This document shows, one piece after another, positions 47,100 through 58,688 of a DNA stretch of 64,000 nt (the first letter of the stretch is position 1; each line of letters begins with the position of its first letter). This DNA comes from Sipunculus nudus. Its lineage: Eukaryota > Annelida > Sipuncula > Golfingiida > Sipunculidae. A program made the position numbers and the translations under genes. The notes below the pieces were generated by a model. That model worked only from the letters and a program-made list of their open reading frames with translations. It was not told where the DNA came from and ran no database searches. Where the stretch lies: the NCBI GenBank assembly GCA_026874595.1, contig CM049312.1, positions 72,136,929 to 72,200,928 of the forward strand, read 5' to 3'.

Positions 47100-47838
47100 C
47101 CTATCTGTCTGAGCCTGTGGCCTTATCATGCACACATGTTGCTCGGCCTGCAACTGTCACTCAAAACAAAATGTGACAACATTGGCTTTTTGCACCCCTC
47201 TTTTGGCTTGCATATCTGTTTTTCTGGCAACAATAACTTATCTGAGATAAAATATGAGATAAAATAGTCTTAATATGAGAGGTCAATCAAGGGAAAACGC
47301 AGAGGGAGCAAAATTCAAACTATTGATATATATGATAAGAGCATAGGTACCTGGCAAGATGGCATTGTTTAATTGATGTGTTTATGCCATCCTGCAGATG
47401 AAATAGTTGAAAGCACATGATTTTCCACATACTGTGATTGGCTTGTTATTTGCAGTTGTTTCAAATCTGCGATTGGTGGTAGGGGAAAAACCTCAAAATT
47501 GAAACTACGAAGATATTCTTTCATTGGAAAATTCTTGACCAAAGTATTTTTATCACACCTGCACTGACAGGTGAGCTGTGGGGAGGGGCCTTATGGTAAT
47601 TAACTCTGACCAAAGCGGGGAAGCCCCAGTTAGATTACCAAAAATTCATGGACTGTGAACATGATTAATTGGGCGATACAAGCAGGTAACTTTGTTTAAT
47701 GGAGAACTGATACCTCGTCTGGTGTTTTATTAAGGTATTATTATGGGTCCAATCGCGAAAATGGATCCCCATGAAACTATGAAAAATTGCTTGATCGCAA
47801 AAATTGAGCCCCATAAATATAAAGCCAACCACAGTATG
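47100..47838. other. Non-coding stretch with shared repeat end
   Basis: No gene. Bases 47750-47836 match 12239-12329 (ATATAAAG.CAACCACAGTA), a dispersed repeat terminus that abuts the next element. Confidence 0.5.
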
Positions 47839-47840
47839 TA

Positions 47841-49386
47841 CCGTAGATCCGCGTTTTGCCGCCGCGGCCATAAAATAAGACTTGCAGCTGAAAATCCTGA
47901 GTAATATTTCTTGACAAGGGATGCGGCTATAACACACAGGTTAGGCTAAATTCAAACATGTACAAGAGACTCGACGGCCCGTCGAGGCGCAATGGGTGAT
48001 AATAAGCTGAGGAAGGAGGAAGTGAATACTGAGAACGTATATTTTATGATATTGCATATTTGTATATTAATTTTATTCATTGTTAATTTTATAAAATGTA
48101 AAATTGATATTTTAAACAGGCATATGTATTACAAAACTTTTCTGAGTCAGTTATAAACCACGCCCATTTTCACGCAGTGATTGATAAAAAATTGATTTTC
48201 ACTCGCCAAATTATGCACTCTAACCAGACTAACGGTTGTACCTACATTTGAGTATGGCTGCAAAACCGGTAAAACATTATTTTAAGATATTCCTTGAAAA
48301 TATCATTTAATTTGAAATAAACTGTAACACAAAAGATAACCAAAGAACATACGTTCTTCGGCCATTTAACCTGCGTTCTAGTTCAGATACTTCTTCGTTC
48401 ATCACATTGGCAAAAAGATGGCGCTCAAAGGTCATAACCTCACCAGCTAGTTCCGTAATCTTTTAAAATAGCACGTATTGCTAGCAGACGGTTCGGGCAC
48501 CAGTGTGCATATATTATGATCCGCAGGACCCTGGGAGTACGCGTACAGGCTGACGTGGGATTCGTTTATTCAAAGGTTTTGTTAAGGTTGTTAATTGACC
48601 AACGTTGTATAGTGTAAATAAAAGTCATCACATGAGTACCGTTGGCTTTAATGTCCCATTGAAGTTTAATTAGCCAGGGTAAAGGCGCAAGGTACCCAAA
48701 GGCCAGCTAGTTCCTTAATCATATTATGTGGCATGTTTTGCCGGTTGACGGTTCGGACACCATTTTGCATATATTATGATCAGCACAACCCGAGGTGTAC
48801 TGGCAATATGATCACCGACGCGGGTGTCCTTTATTTAAATGTTTTGTTGTTAAATGACCGACGATTTATAATGTCTAAATAATATTTAAATTACCGTCGT
48901 GCCATACAATGCTTTGATTTCCCATTGAATTTTAATTAACCGAGATAAAAGCGCAAGATTCTTCGACATTCAGTGATGTGTCAAATTAATTTTGTGGCCC
49001 TACTAGGATTCGTCTTGGATGAGTCGTCATTAACCGAACAAATTGTCATCTATTCTAATCGGATCAGGCTGTTTAACCAATTAATTAAACTAATTATTTA
49101 GCAAAGCCTAGCAACATACACAGTTGCAACTGTTTCTTCAAAACTGTTATGCCTGACCGCATATCAGCATACCGCAGCATTCCTAGCTGCAGCCTAGAGT
49201 TTAAGAAAAAACGTTTTTTCGTTGTGTTCCCATACACCACTTGGCAATGGAACGTGATGAGAATGAGGTGCGGCCATTAAGTAAGGTTTTGGGAATTTTT
49301 TACTCCAGTGAAGGAGCCTCCAGATATTTTACAAACATGGGGTGCGGCCATTAGACGACGAGCGGCAGCAAAACGCGGATCTACGG
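47841..49386. mobile_element. TA-flanked DNA element, 1546 bp
   Basis: Terminal inverted repeats CCGTAGATCCGCGTTTTGC match exactly for 19 bases at both ends, and TA lies immediately outside each. The interior includes the palindrome CTCGACGG-c-CCGTCGAG (47970-47986) and a diverged ~250-bp tandem duplication (starts about 48451 and 48702; shared CCAGCTAGTTCC, GACGGTTCGG, GCATATATTATGATC). GTGCGGCCATTA occurs twice near the right end. No transposase. TA duplication suggests the Tc1/mariner-type class, but the long GC-rich ends are unusual. Confidence 0.8.
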
Positions 49387-49719
49387 TATCATGCTCTGTA
49401 GTAAATAAGTAAAACACAGCCATGGGGCACAGTCTTCCCATTTATCCTGCTTAGTGTGATGGCAAGCTATGCAGAAACCAGCTTGGTCCTCAGCTGTGAT
49501 GTGAAATTACTGAAACTCCTGATTTTAAGGACTGTGTCAACTCCTACACGACTGAAGCCGAAAAACATAAGTTGATTTTACTATCAATGTTTTCTGTATG
49601 ATTGTTCATTAATACTAGATTTAATTGACTTGCCCAGCTGTGGGCTAATGAAGAAAACAGATATCGCTCTGTCTTCGTTCAATATAAAGGTTCTATATAT
49701 TTTGACTAATGCCAAACTG

Positions 49720-50635
49720 TCTTGGTGTCAGTATGACCCTACCAACGGTTGAAAGAAGGGTAAAAAGGGTAGAAATTAATACCTTTCTACTGGGTAGAAA
49801 TGGGTTAAAACCTCTGCTGGCCTGACTGAAATATGTTTAAGTGGCACATTTTAGTGGATGCAGAAAAAATGAAAGTATAACCAGTCAGCAAACAAGATAA
49901 AAAAAATTTTATTAAAAATATAAAATAACTACAACTAAAACAAAAAAATGAAGTTTTTTTTTAACACAAGTGTTCTGCATGCCAAAAAATTTCAGTAGTA
50001 TGTTCACATGTATATACAGTGCTTTCTCTGATTCTTTGTTGAATCCTAAAATCTTAATTCACTAACTGTAAATGCACAGATCTGTGCAATATAATCATGA
50101 TGATATAGGTTACTCTCATGTTTGTTTGAACATCAGGTTCTCCAGTAGTCCAGCTCTGCCCCTTTAGAATCTGAAAGCACAAGAGGAGCTTACGTGCAGT
50201 TTTATTTCCAAGTCTGTTATGAATGCATGTCATTTGAATTGATTTAATCACATGTTTGTGCTCAAGTGAATACTGGTTATTAGAAAAACCAACACATATC
50301 ACTTGGAGGGTTTCAGAAACCATGAAGCATGCAGGGTGATGTGTGTGATACATGACTGAATTCAGGTTTCCTTGTGCCCAACTTAGCTTAACCAACCCTG
50401 ATAATGGTTTAATTAACTTATAAAGTTACTAACTTGTTACCATTATATCAGTGATTCATTTATTCATCTTTATGCCATTAAACAAAAGATCTTATATTTT
50501 TTAAAACTCTGATGGGAGTTTCTACCCTATCCACCATTTCTACCCATGGTAGAAAGTATTTTGAACGTATCCGTAATTACCAAGTAATTACCTGGGTAAT
50601 TACCATACAGGGTAGAAACCTGCCATGAAATTCCT
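49720..50635. mobile_element. Possible hAT-like element with GGTAGAAA subterminal motifs
   Basis: Clusters of GGGTAGAAATGGG-type motifs at the left (49740-49815) recur inverted at the right (50515-50625: TTTCTACCC, CCATTTCTACCC, GGTAATTACC). This resembles the motif clusters at the ends of the element at 33231. Exact termini and a target duplication were not found. Confidence 0.4.
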
Positions 50636-50639
50636 GCAT

Positions 50640-51778
50640 GTGGGTGTTTGGGTCATTCAGGCCCTAGAGCATCCCATCAAGTAGTGGGACTGATTGATCA
50701 ATATTTGCGTTCCCAGCATGACCTACTTCTTACCCTGCATGATCTTGGTGCTTGGTGTGAAGGTTAAGTAAACCTCTTCCATGTGCGTTTGTTGTGTGAC
50801 AGGAGGATGTCATTCAGATCCCAGACTCTGCCCTGATTTGATTGGCTGGTACACCTAGCTGTGACATCATGGACTGATTTTATCAACAACTCAAATCTAT
50901 TAATGCATCTTGTTTATATTCCCTCCTGAGAATCTTGGACTGACAGTGGCAGAAAATAGTGCTTTTACTGAGATCTAGAATGTTTAGTTACAGGGGATTT
51001 CACATTGTGTGACGTCACTGCTGAGTTGACAGTGCTCACAGATGTGCCAATAGTTTTTGAACAAATCACACAACCTTTTTTTTTTTTTTGAAAAATAGAT
51101 AGAAAAATTTTTCTCCAGGAACTGGGCTGATTTTATTTAAAATCTTTATTAATATTTTTTACATAGGCAATTATGTTTAATGGTATAATATGATGAGATT
51201 TGGAATACATTTGCTTGACCTGATCAAATTTCTGGAACTAACCTATGGAAGGATCTTGGATACCTTTGCAGTTGGCTTGCAAAAAAAACTAAAAAAAACT
51301 AAAAAATCCTCTCAAATACTTCACTTTTATTTCTCCTTATAACTTTAGACATCAAATACCTTGAAACTATCTTTCCTGAACTCCTTGTCTTTGGTGAGGG
51401 AGCCAATGTGGGCCCTCGGTCGCTGGAGTCAGCATGATTGACTCTGAAGCCGAGACCTTAATTTTCCAGCGAGGCTGTGCAAGAGGACCCAAATGAGCTG
51501 AAGATCTTCAAAGTACCTCTGCACTTAATGAGTCTGATGTTCCAGACAATTGCCAGTAGTCTCAATGGGGATTTTGATGATCTGTTACAACTCAGTAGCT
51601 GCATCCTCCAGCAATAATTAGCCTTCTTCAAAGAGACTGGTGTTTCATTAGGGGTTGATCTGGCTTTTAGGGTCCATTCTGAAGGTTCCTTGTGGCTAAG
51701 TTAGGCCAAAAATTTCTTTCAGTTCAGGCCAAGATTTGAGTCAGAAGTCAGTTTACATCTTGAAAGAATAATTATATA
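50640..51778. other. Non-coding stretch, nothing recognised
   Basis: No exon or clear repeat apart from poly-T and AAAAAACT runs (near 51075 and 51285). Confidence 0.5.
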
Positions 51779-51962
51779 CAGTGAAACCTCACTGTGTCAA
51801 AGTTGAAGATACCCTCAGAAAACTTCAACACATCCAAGGTTCGACACAAGCAGGTTTTATTTGGTAATAATTTAACTGGAGTTTTCTAGGATATCGAGTC
51901 TGTAACTTCAACATTAGTGGGGAATTTGACTTAAGAGAGTTTGACACAACGAGGTTTCTCTG
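51779..51962. mobile_element. pogo/Tigger-like MITE, 184 bp
   Basis: Begins CAGTGAAACCTC and ends GAGGTTTCTCTG, flanked by TA on both sides. Subterminal GTGTCAAAGTT / GTTTGACACAA are also inverted. These ends and TA targets match pogo/Tigger-type elements. Internal sequence is too short to code. Confidence 0.83.
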
Positions 51963-52243
51963 TAAATGTATATATATATTCTTGGGTGTACAAACATTTT
52001 GATAAAATTCTTAACTTTTTTAAAGAGCTTATGTTTATAATACATTTTTGTAATGTTAATCAACCTTTTACTGACTTGCATTACTTATTATAAGTCTGGT
52101 GATAAGAATTGGATTATATGATGGTATTTTATTAGATACTGGTACTTTTTGTTCCACTGATTTGATTGTTAAGTTTTTCAGTAAATACAGGTATTTTGGT
52201 AAATTTCCTTTTAGGCTTTCAGTGAAGGTTAATCCCATTTTTT

Positions 52244-53218
52244 ATACGACAGGACGTATTAATGTATTTCCACTGTGTGTCTGTCCATCAATTGATTATT
52301 AACCTTTAAGGTGTTACCATAAAAACTTACCATGGCTTTGATGGATTTTCACAAATCTCCCCGCAACTACTTACCAATAGATAATCTCACCTGAGTTTGA
52401 TTAATGGGCAAAATCTGCTTATATCTAATGAGGTCGGATGTCACTTGGTGTGGCTGCAATAACTTGCAAGGGCTATGATGGATTTTGATGAAACTCAAAA
52501 GAAATGTTAATCAATAAAATATCTTGCCTTGATTCGATTTCAAGCAAAATCAATGCGTATTTAATATTAAAGGTCAGAGGTCACCACACTTTGTAGGCAG
52601 TGTACTGTGGTGACTAACCTAACTTCATATTGATTTTCATCAATCTCATTATACAAATTCACCAATTTTCTCACCTCAATTAATTTCTCAGCAAAATTCA
52701 CACATATTGATTGATTTCAGAGGTCACCAGGTTGCATTGTACAGGCAAATTTGAGGTGTCTCTTTGATAATGTAAAGGAATATGCATGTACCTTTATAAA
52801 TTACCAATAGCATATTTCACCTTAATTAAATATTCAGAAAATTCACGCATATTTAAAGAGGTCAGAGGTCAGCAGGCTGCTTTGTACGGGTGAATTCTTA
52901 GTGTCGCAGTGATTTAGTACAAGGAATATTATGGATATAGATAAAACTCAACAGAAATATTAATGAATATAATATGTCACCTTTAAGTTTGATTACCAAA
53001 AAAAATCCATGCATATAAATGAGATCAGAGGTCAACACACTTTGGTGACCCCTACCTGACTAACCAAAAATCTGATGGATTTTCATATAATTCATGAGGA
53101 GTATTAATCAATACCGTTTCTCACCTGAATAACATTCTCAGCAAATTAATGCATATTTAATGAGGTCAGAGGTCACAAATTTGCAACAGGCATATTATGC
53201 ACCATTTGTGGTGCTCTT
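52244..53218 (+). mobile_element. Element with ~145-bp degenerate tandem units
   Basis: The 5' hairpin ATACG-acagga-CGTAT is preceded by T. About six diverged units follow, each with TGATGGATTTTCAT, CACCT.AATT and GAGGTCAGAGGTCA. A 3' hairpin GCACCA-tttg-TGGTGC closes it, followed by TCTT, a possible decayed CTAG. Same plan as the other array-bearing elements in the window. Confidence 0.55.
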
Positions 53219-53329
53219 TATTTAATTATTATTGTTTGTTTCTGTAATTTATGGACAATGTTATCCTAGAATTATCACTTAAGAAATAAACTAAGAAATA
53301 TCACTTTTAAGAAATAAAAAAAAACTGTA

Positions 53330-54209
53330 GTGCATAATACCACGTTCAGCTTTGGCTGCATGTTTGCTATTATGGGAGCTCAATATTCAGACAGGAATTA
53401 AAGATACAAGAATGACCAAGCAGAATAACCCCCCCCCCTAAAAAAACAGAAACAGGGGTAATGGTGAATTTAGCCCAAAATCCTTGCATCTGCACATTAT
53501 TATAATTAGGTGCTAGGTCCACATGTTGAGAAAAAAATGATTAAATCCAGCTAAACACTGATATTTTCAATAGAATTATACAATTTCTATCTTTTTTTTT
53601 CTATAAGTTTTCTCTGTGGACATATTATTGAACTTAATGTAATTCCTGTCACAAAAGCTCTTATAAGGCCTTTGTTAGATGTGTGAGCTAGTCTATCTAC
53701 CAGCTAATAGTTAACAGAGCAATGTTGATAAAGAGAAACACTGTGTGTCCTAAGTTGGTTAGTTGCATACATATGTGAGGTTGAATGGTCTCAAGCTGCA
53801 AAACACCCTTTGTTAAACCTTGGTTCATTGGACTTGCTGCCAGATGACCTTGAACATTAAATTTATTTGGATTATTTTTGCAAATTCACATATGTTATAA
53901 ACACATATTGAAACAAAAGAAGCAGCCTGTGTGCAAAAGGCTCTGCTTTTTCTAGCTGGCAGAGTTTTATTACCCATTAGTCCATAAAATTCAAAACCAA
54001 TATTGGTATATATGCATTATGCAGTCAGTGAACTGAATTGATATGACTGATACAATATCTGCTTTGGTGGTTGATTGAAGGCTGGTAAACATCCTGGACA
54101 AAGCAAAAATAACTGGCACTATGCTAGGACATTTCCTACCCAGGATATGTATGTATGTACAGTTCATTCTAGAACGCAATTATCTATTCATTTCTGTGTG
54201 CTTTACAAG
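53330..54209. other. Non-coding stretch
   Basis: A C-rich run at about 53430 and AT-rich DNA; no gene seen. Confidence 0.45.
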
Positions 54210-54425
54210 TCATACTTGAAACATGTGAGTTTTCAGGCTCTTCTTGAAAGATGCGAGAGAGTCTGCCATTCTGAAATCAAGTGGGAGGGAGTTCCATGTG
54301 ACTGGTGAAAATCTGGTGAATGCTCTATTCCCGTATGCATTATGCAATCTAGGAATAAAAAACTGTCGAGTGTCTGCTGAATGTATAGTCCTAGTAGGGT
54401 TATATTCCTGAATAAGCTACTTTAT
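54210..54425 (-). pseudogene. 3' end of a CR1/L2-like LINE ORF
   Basis: A minus-strand frame reads about 55 codons to a stop at 54210-54212 with the C-terminal wording of CR1/L2-type reverse-transcriptase ORFs: NPTRTIHSADTRQF, FIPRLHNAYGNRAF, WNSLPLDFRMADSLASFKKS, LKTHMF. The conserved order (P-R-L, YG-RAF, WNSLP, SFK--LKTH-F) is diagnostic. The upstream portion is lost. Confidence 0.8.
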
Positions 54426-54986
54426 ATATTGAGGAAAAGAGTCCGCATGGAGTGATTTGAACACCTGCATGCTGCAGGTGAACTAGTACCTTGAACAGAA
54501 TATGTACGCCTTAATTTCCACCAGAAACTTGCAACCATATGCCAGGACACTTCCTTCCTGTTCTGTTACTATTTCCTACAATGTTTGAATACAAGGCTCC
54601 TTGAGATGTATGCTGCTGAGTATACAGATCACTCAATCACTCACTATGCAATATATACTAGCTATTTTGGTGTAACTCTGTTAAACAAACAGATACAAAC
54701 CGGTAAGAATAAGGATAAATGTTTACTGGAAATATGTTAATTGAGAGATAGAAGGTAACATACATTTGTTTAAATATTAAAATTTTATGGCACGCTTTAC
54801 AACAACCATGTGTAACAAACAGCTATGGTGTTGGTAAGGTCACCCTTTGTTAACTTTGACTTCAACAAACGGTTCGATGAAAATATTTGCATAATTTGAT
54901 GTTTCATTTTATAGATGGACTCGAATATCTTTTGATGTCACTTGCAGAGATTCAATGAAAGATTCCTAAATATCACTTGTTATCTA

Positions 54987-55255
54987 GGGGCCTGGACAGT
55001 CGAGGCGTAAAACGCTCGGCTCTCTCTGCTGGCAACCCGGGTTCAGTCCCCAGCGTAGCTATGACAGTGGGTTGTATAGTTGCCAGTCGAAGGCTGGTGG
55101 TTTTCTCTGGGTTCTCAAGTTTCCTCCACCTCTACAGACTACTGAACGCCATAGTCGGAGCAATGGAGAGTGCCTTGATTAGTTATAATAACTATTTGTA
55201 CAATCCATGTTAAATGTATAAGTTTATATATTTTTGCTTTACTTCTTTTCGACAA
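54987..55255 (+). mobile_element. tRNA-derived SINE, copy 1
   Basis: The 5' part has pol III boxes: A-like CGAGGCGTAAAACGCTCGG and B-like GGGTTCAGTCCCC. A body with GGTTTTCTCTGGGTTCTCAA and TTTCCTCCACCTCT follows (a core seen in several animal SINEs), then an AT-rich tail. No duplication flanks are evident. Confidence 0.75.
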
Positions 55256-55465
55256 ATTTAACAAATGTTTCTAATTTGCCCCAGGTGGGGGCATTCATGT
55301 CGTTCCGACACATCTAGTTTTATTCCAGGTATTCAAAAGCACATATAAACTTTTATTTTAATTAATTTTCAATAAAAAAAAGTTATATGGTCTTGGCAAT
55401 AAATTAACCCTGATAATACTGAAATTATGGGTAAAGGTCAAAGTTTGTGACCTTTTGACCATTGG
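55256..55465. repeat. 210-bp direct repeat, first copy
   Basis: Matches 56346-56570 almost exactly: the 3' end of the element described at 55757 (AGGTGGGGGCAT...CTAG) plus about 150 bp of flanking DNA through GACCTTTTGACCATTGG. Because shared sequence runs past the element's end, this is a segmental duplication and not a second insertion. Confidence 0.85.
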
Positions 55466-55690
55466 TTCAATCCCCAGCGTAGCCATGAGAGTGGGTTGTA
55501 GTTGCCAGTCGAAGGCTGGTGGTTTTCTCTGGGTTCTCAAGTTTCCTCCACCTCTACAGACTACTGAACGCCATAGTCCGAGCAGTGGAGAGTGCCTTGA
55601 TTAGTTATAATTACTATTTGTACAATCCATGTTAAATGTATAAGTTTATATATTTTTGCTTTACTTCTTTTCGACACATTCAGCAATACG
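55466..55690 (+). mobile_element. tRNA-derived SINE, copy 2 (5'-truncated at the B box)
   Basis: About 225 bp nearly identical to copy 1 from GGTTCAATCCCC onward; the A-box part is missing. It joins the preceding repeat at GGTT, shared by both parents, so the junction is microhomology from a duplication. Confidence 0.8.
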
Positions 55691-55756
55691 TACAAAGGGT
55701 ATGTAAAGTGCAGAAATATCTCACATACTGCGAGGTAATCACTTCTTCATTTTTTT

Positions 55757-56416
55757 ATGCCCCCGCCACAAAATGGCCGGGGCATATAGTTTTACCCATG
55801 TCCGTCCTTCCGTCCTTCCGTCATTCTGAAATCAAACAGTTGTACGGACTTTTTTTTCGCAATGCCTGCAGATATTGGCCTGATTTTTGGTGTGTGGGCA
55901 GATAATGACCAGTTACAGATCGAGATCATATTTCGTCTTGGTTGACCTACTTTTGACCATTTTACGGCTCCTTAACTTAGAAAATTTCATGAAAAATAGA
56001 AATTTTCATGACAAATACACATGTACAGACTTTTTTTCGCAATGCCTGCAGATATTGGCCTGATTTTTGGTGTGTAGGCAGTTAATGACCAGTTACAGAT
56101 CAAGTTTGCGTTTCGTCCCAGTTGACCTACTTTTGATTGTTTTACGTCTCCTAAACATAGAAAATATCATGAAAAATAGAAATTTTCATGACAAATACAC
56201 ATGTACGGACTTTTTTTTAGCAATGCCTGCAGATACTGGCCTGATTTTTGGTGTGTTGCCTGATAATGACCTGTTACAGATCGAGTTTGCATTTTGCCCT
56301 TGTTGACCTACTTTTGACCATATGACACCTCCTGAACTTAAAAAAATTTTCAAAATTTAACAAATGTTTCTAATTTGCCCCAGGTGGGGGCATTCATGTC
56401 GTTCCGACACATCTAG
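55757..56416 (+). mobile_element. Helentron/Helitron2-like element, 660 bp, three 182-bp units
   Basis: The 5' end ATGCCCCCGCC forms a hairpin with GGCCGGGGCAT and is preceded by T. Three units of about 182 bp follow (AATGCCTGCAGATA at about 55860, 56041, 56222). Near the 3' end the start recurs inverted (GGTGGGGGCAT), followed by the hairpin TGTCG-ttc-CGACA and the terminus CTAG, with T outside. This is the same plan as the elements at 9908 and 41261, from a different family. Includes CCGTCCTTCCGTCC tracts near its start. Confidence 0.72.
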
Positions 56417-56570
56417 TTTTATTCCAGGTATTCAAAAGCACATATAAACTTTTATTTTAATTAATTTTCAATAAAAAAAAAGTTATATGGTCTTGGCGAT
56501 AAATAAACCCTGATAATACTGAAATTATGGGTAAAGGTCAAAGTTTGTGACCTTTTGACCATTGGTGATT
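56346..56570. repeat. 210-bp direct repeat, second copy
   Basis: Near-identical partner of 55256-55465; continues into GTGATTTTTTGAC where the first copy switches to SINE sequence. Confidence 0.85.
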
Positions 56571-57239
56571 TTTTGACAAAATAAATTTGCATATCATTTC
56601 CATGGACTTGTAGATCTTGACAAGGCAAACATTTTAAGTGGTCATTTGAGATATTTTGGTGAGGAGTTGCAAAATAAGGGCTGTTTGAATTTTCCATACA
56701 CTTAATTATCTGCCTCCAGCTGTATAAGTAGGTGTGGTTAAAAAGTCCATGGGGGGTATCTTCCATCCATGTTTTTTTTGCTGGCAACATCAATTTTCTG
56801 TCTTCTTAGACCTATAGGGCTACATGAAAATACATATGAAAATAAATCACAAGGTGGGTGCACTATGAACCCCACTAGCCCATGGCCCAGCTCTAGTAGC
56901 TAGTCAATGTACATGCAAGCGACTTATTGACATTTTTATTCATGCAGTACCTAATATGTCAAATCTTATACGTTATTATGTGTAACCTGCTCTGCATATT
57001 TAATTCACTTGTTTTTCCATTATAATTCAGGGTGTTATCAAACACAACACCAAATTTCCTTACTTGTGCTTTCAGGTGTAAAAAAAAGAACTTTTCTTAA
57101 CATATAATAATCAACGGTTCATTAATTTATAAGCAGCGTAAGCCAATATTCACAAACATTCTATGGGAAGAGTAGATGAACAGCTGACTCCTGTTTCCTC
57201 TCATGTGCAGCTTTGCTCTGTATAAGCTCTGACTCATCC

Positions 57240-57440
57240 TAAAATCCAATATCTGCCTGGGAAATCTTAAAATGAAAGGACAATTCAGGAGCAATTTTCA
57301 TGCTAATTAGACCTGTGATAAATTCACGCTTCCTGCACAATATGATGTGTCCAATTACCTGCATCTCAAGATTAGTTGGCGCAGTGTGGGTCTTCATTAT
57401 CAGGTCTATTTATAGCATCATAAATGGCCATAATCCATTC
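57240..57440. promoter_or_regulatory. Candidate enhancer with MEF2-type site
   Basis: Contains CTATTTATAG, a perfect MEF2 consensus, at 57406-57415, with TGCTAATTAGA, CCAATTACC and AAATGGCCATAAT around it. The region lacks repeat character. Regulatory function is only inferred from motif density. Confidence 0.3.
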
Positions 57441-58194
57441 TCAATGCCATAGGATGGACACAAGCAGTGCCCAGATTGTTAATAGTTACCTGAGGGAGAC
57501 CAGGGTTGTTTACACAAGATCTCCTTGGAAGCATTAAATCAGGTCACAGTGACCTATTTCTTAAGCCTCGATGAGGAAAAAATGTAGTTGTTTTTGTACT
57601 TGAAGCAAATTTATTTTTTAGATCATGCTGAACAAATGTTAACATTGTATCCTCATTTAACTTCATCCATTGATTAAAATTTTAACTGTAAAAGCTAGCA
57701 TTATATATAGATCTTTGTATCTTTCAACCTGCATGTACAATTCCAGTTCTGATGTCTACCATTGTAAAACATGTGAACAAATTCCATTCAAGATGATCAG
57801 TCTAAGTGACCACAGACATATTTGATATTTGAGAAAATCAAACATTTTTGCATTTCTTTCTTAAAAATTCAGGTACTGTTTTTATTACATCATCTCTGAC
57901 CACAGAGTTTTCAAGAAACATTGAAACACTTTTGTCAGAGACTGCCGATGATGCAACTATACCTTTAAATTGGCCAAAAAATAACTTTAATTGGACCTGC
58001 CAGGCTGTTTTTTTTATTTAATTTTTAATGAGTGTATGTAAATTAAAACATAATGACATGCTTTGAAAGATGTAAATGGGTCAGGAACTTTTGTAACTGC
58101 ATGCTTATACAAATAACCTGTACAGTGAAATGGCTCAAATCCCTAACATTTACATATAAATAAATGTTAGTGGAATCTAGGGAGCTGGCAATTC
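57441..58194. other. Non-coding stretch, nothing recognised
   Basis: AT-rich DNA without a supportable exon or repeat. Confidence 0.45.
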
Positions 58195-58345
58195 CCCATC
58201 ATTTGCATATTGCATAATTACATGATCATGGCTTATATATAGGCCAAGGACAGACTCTGCTGTTATATGATGACAGAGATAATTACGCTAATTGCCATAG
58301 TGCCATTTGGGCTCTCTGATATTAATAGAGAGTCTATGACCAGTG
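58195..58345. promoter_or_regulatory. Candidate regulatory patch with octamer, CArG-like and homeodomain motifs
   Basis: In 150 bases: ATTTGCAT (octamer), TTGCATAATTACATGATCAT, CTTATATATAGG (one base off the SRF CArG box) and AATTACGCTAATT. Motif density exceeds the surroundings, but AT-richness inflates it. Confidence 0.3.
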
Positions 58346-58688
58346 TACTAGCGCCAAAGTGCTCACATCTTGCATCAAAAACCGCACTGTAAGGTTCTAT
58401 ATGGATGCAAATATTCCATCATTTATGACAACACATCAAATATGGCCCACAAGTACACTGTCACTTGACATAAACAAGACCATTCATTAGTTTTCTAGTA
58501 TACTTTCGGTGTGCACCCGGTGAGACGCATCCCGATAAGACTTACGTCCCAACGGACCGTGCGATAAAACGCAGGGCGGCAGGACGCACTATATAAACAA
58601 TGACGAGTGGCCGGTAGGACACGCTCCATAAACATCGCCCCCTCACCAATTAGGCGTCGTGCTGCGGGACCCGGCGAGTTTACCTCCT

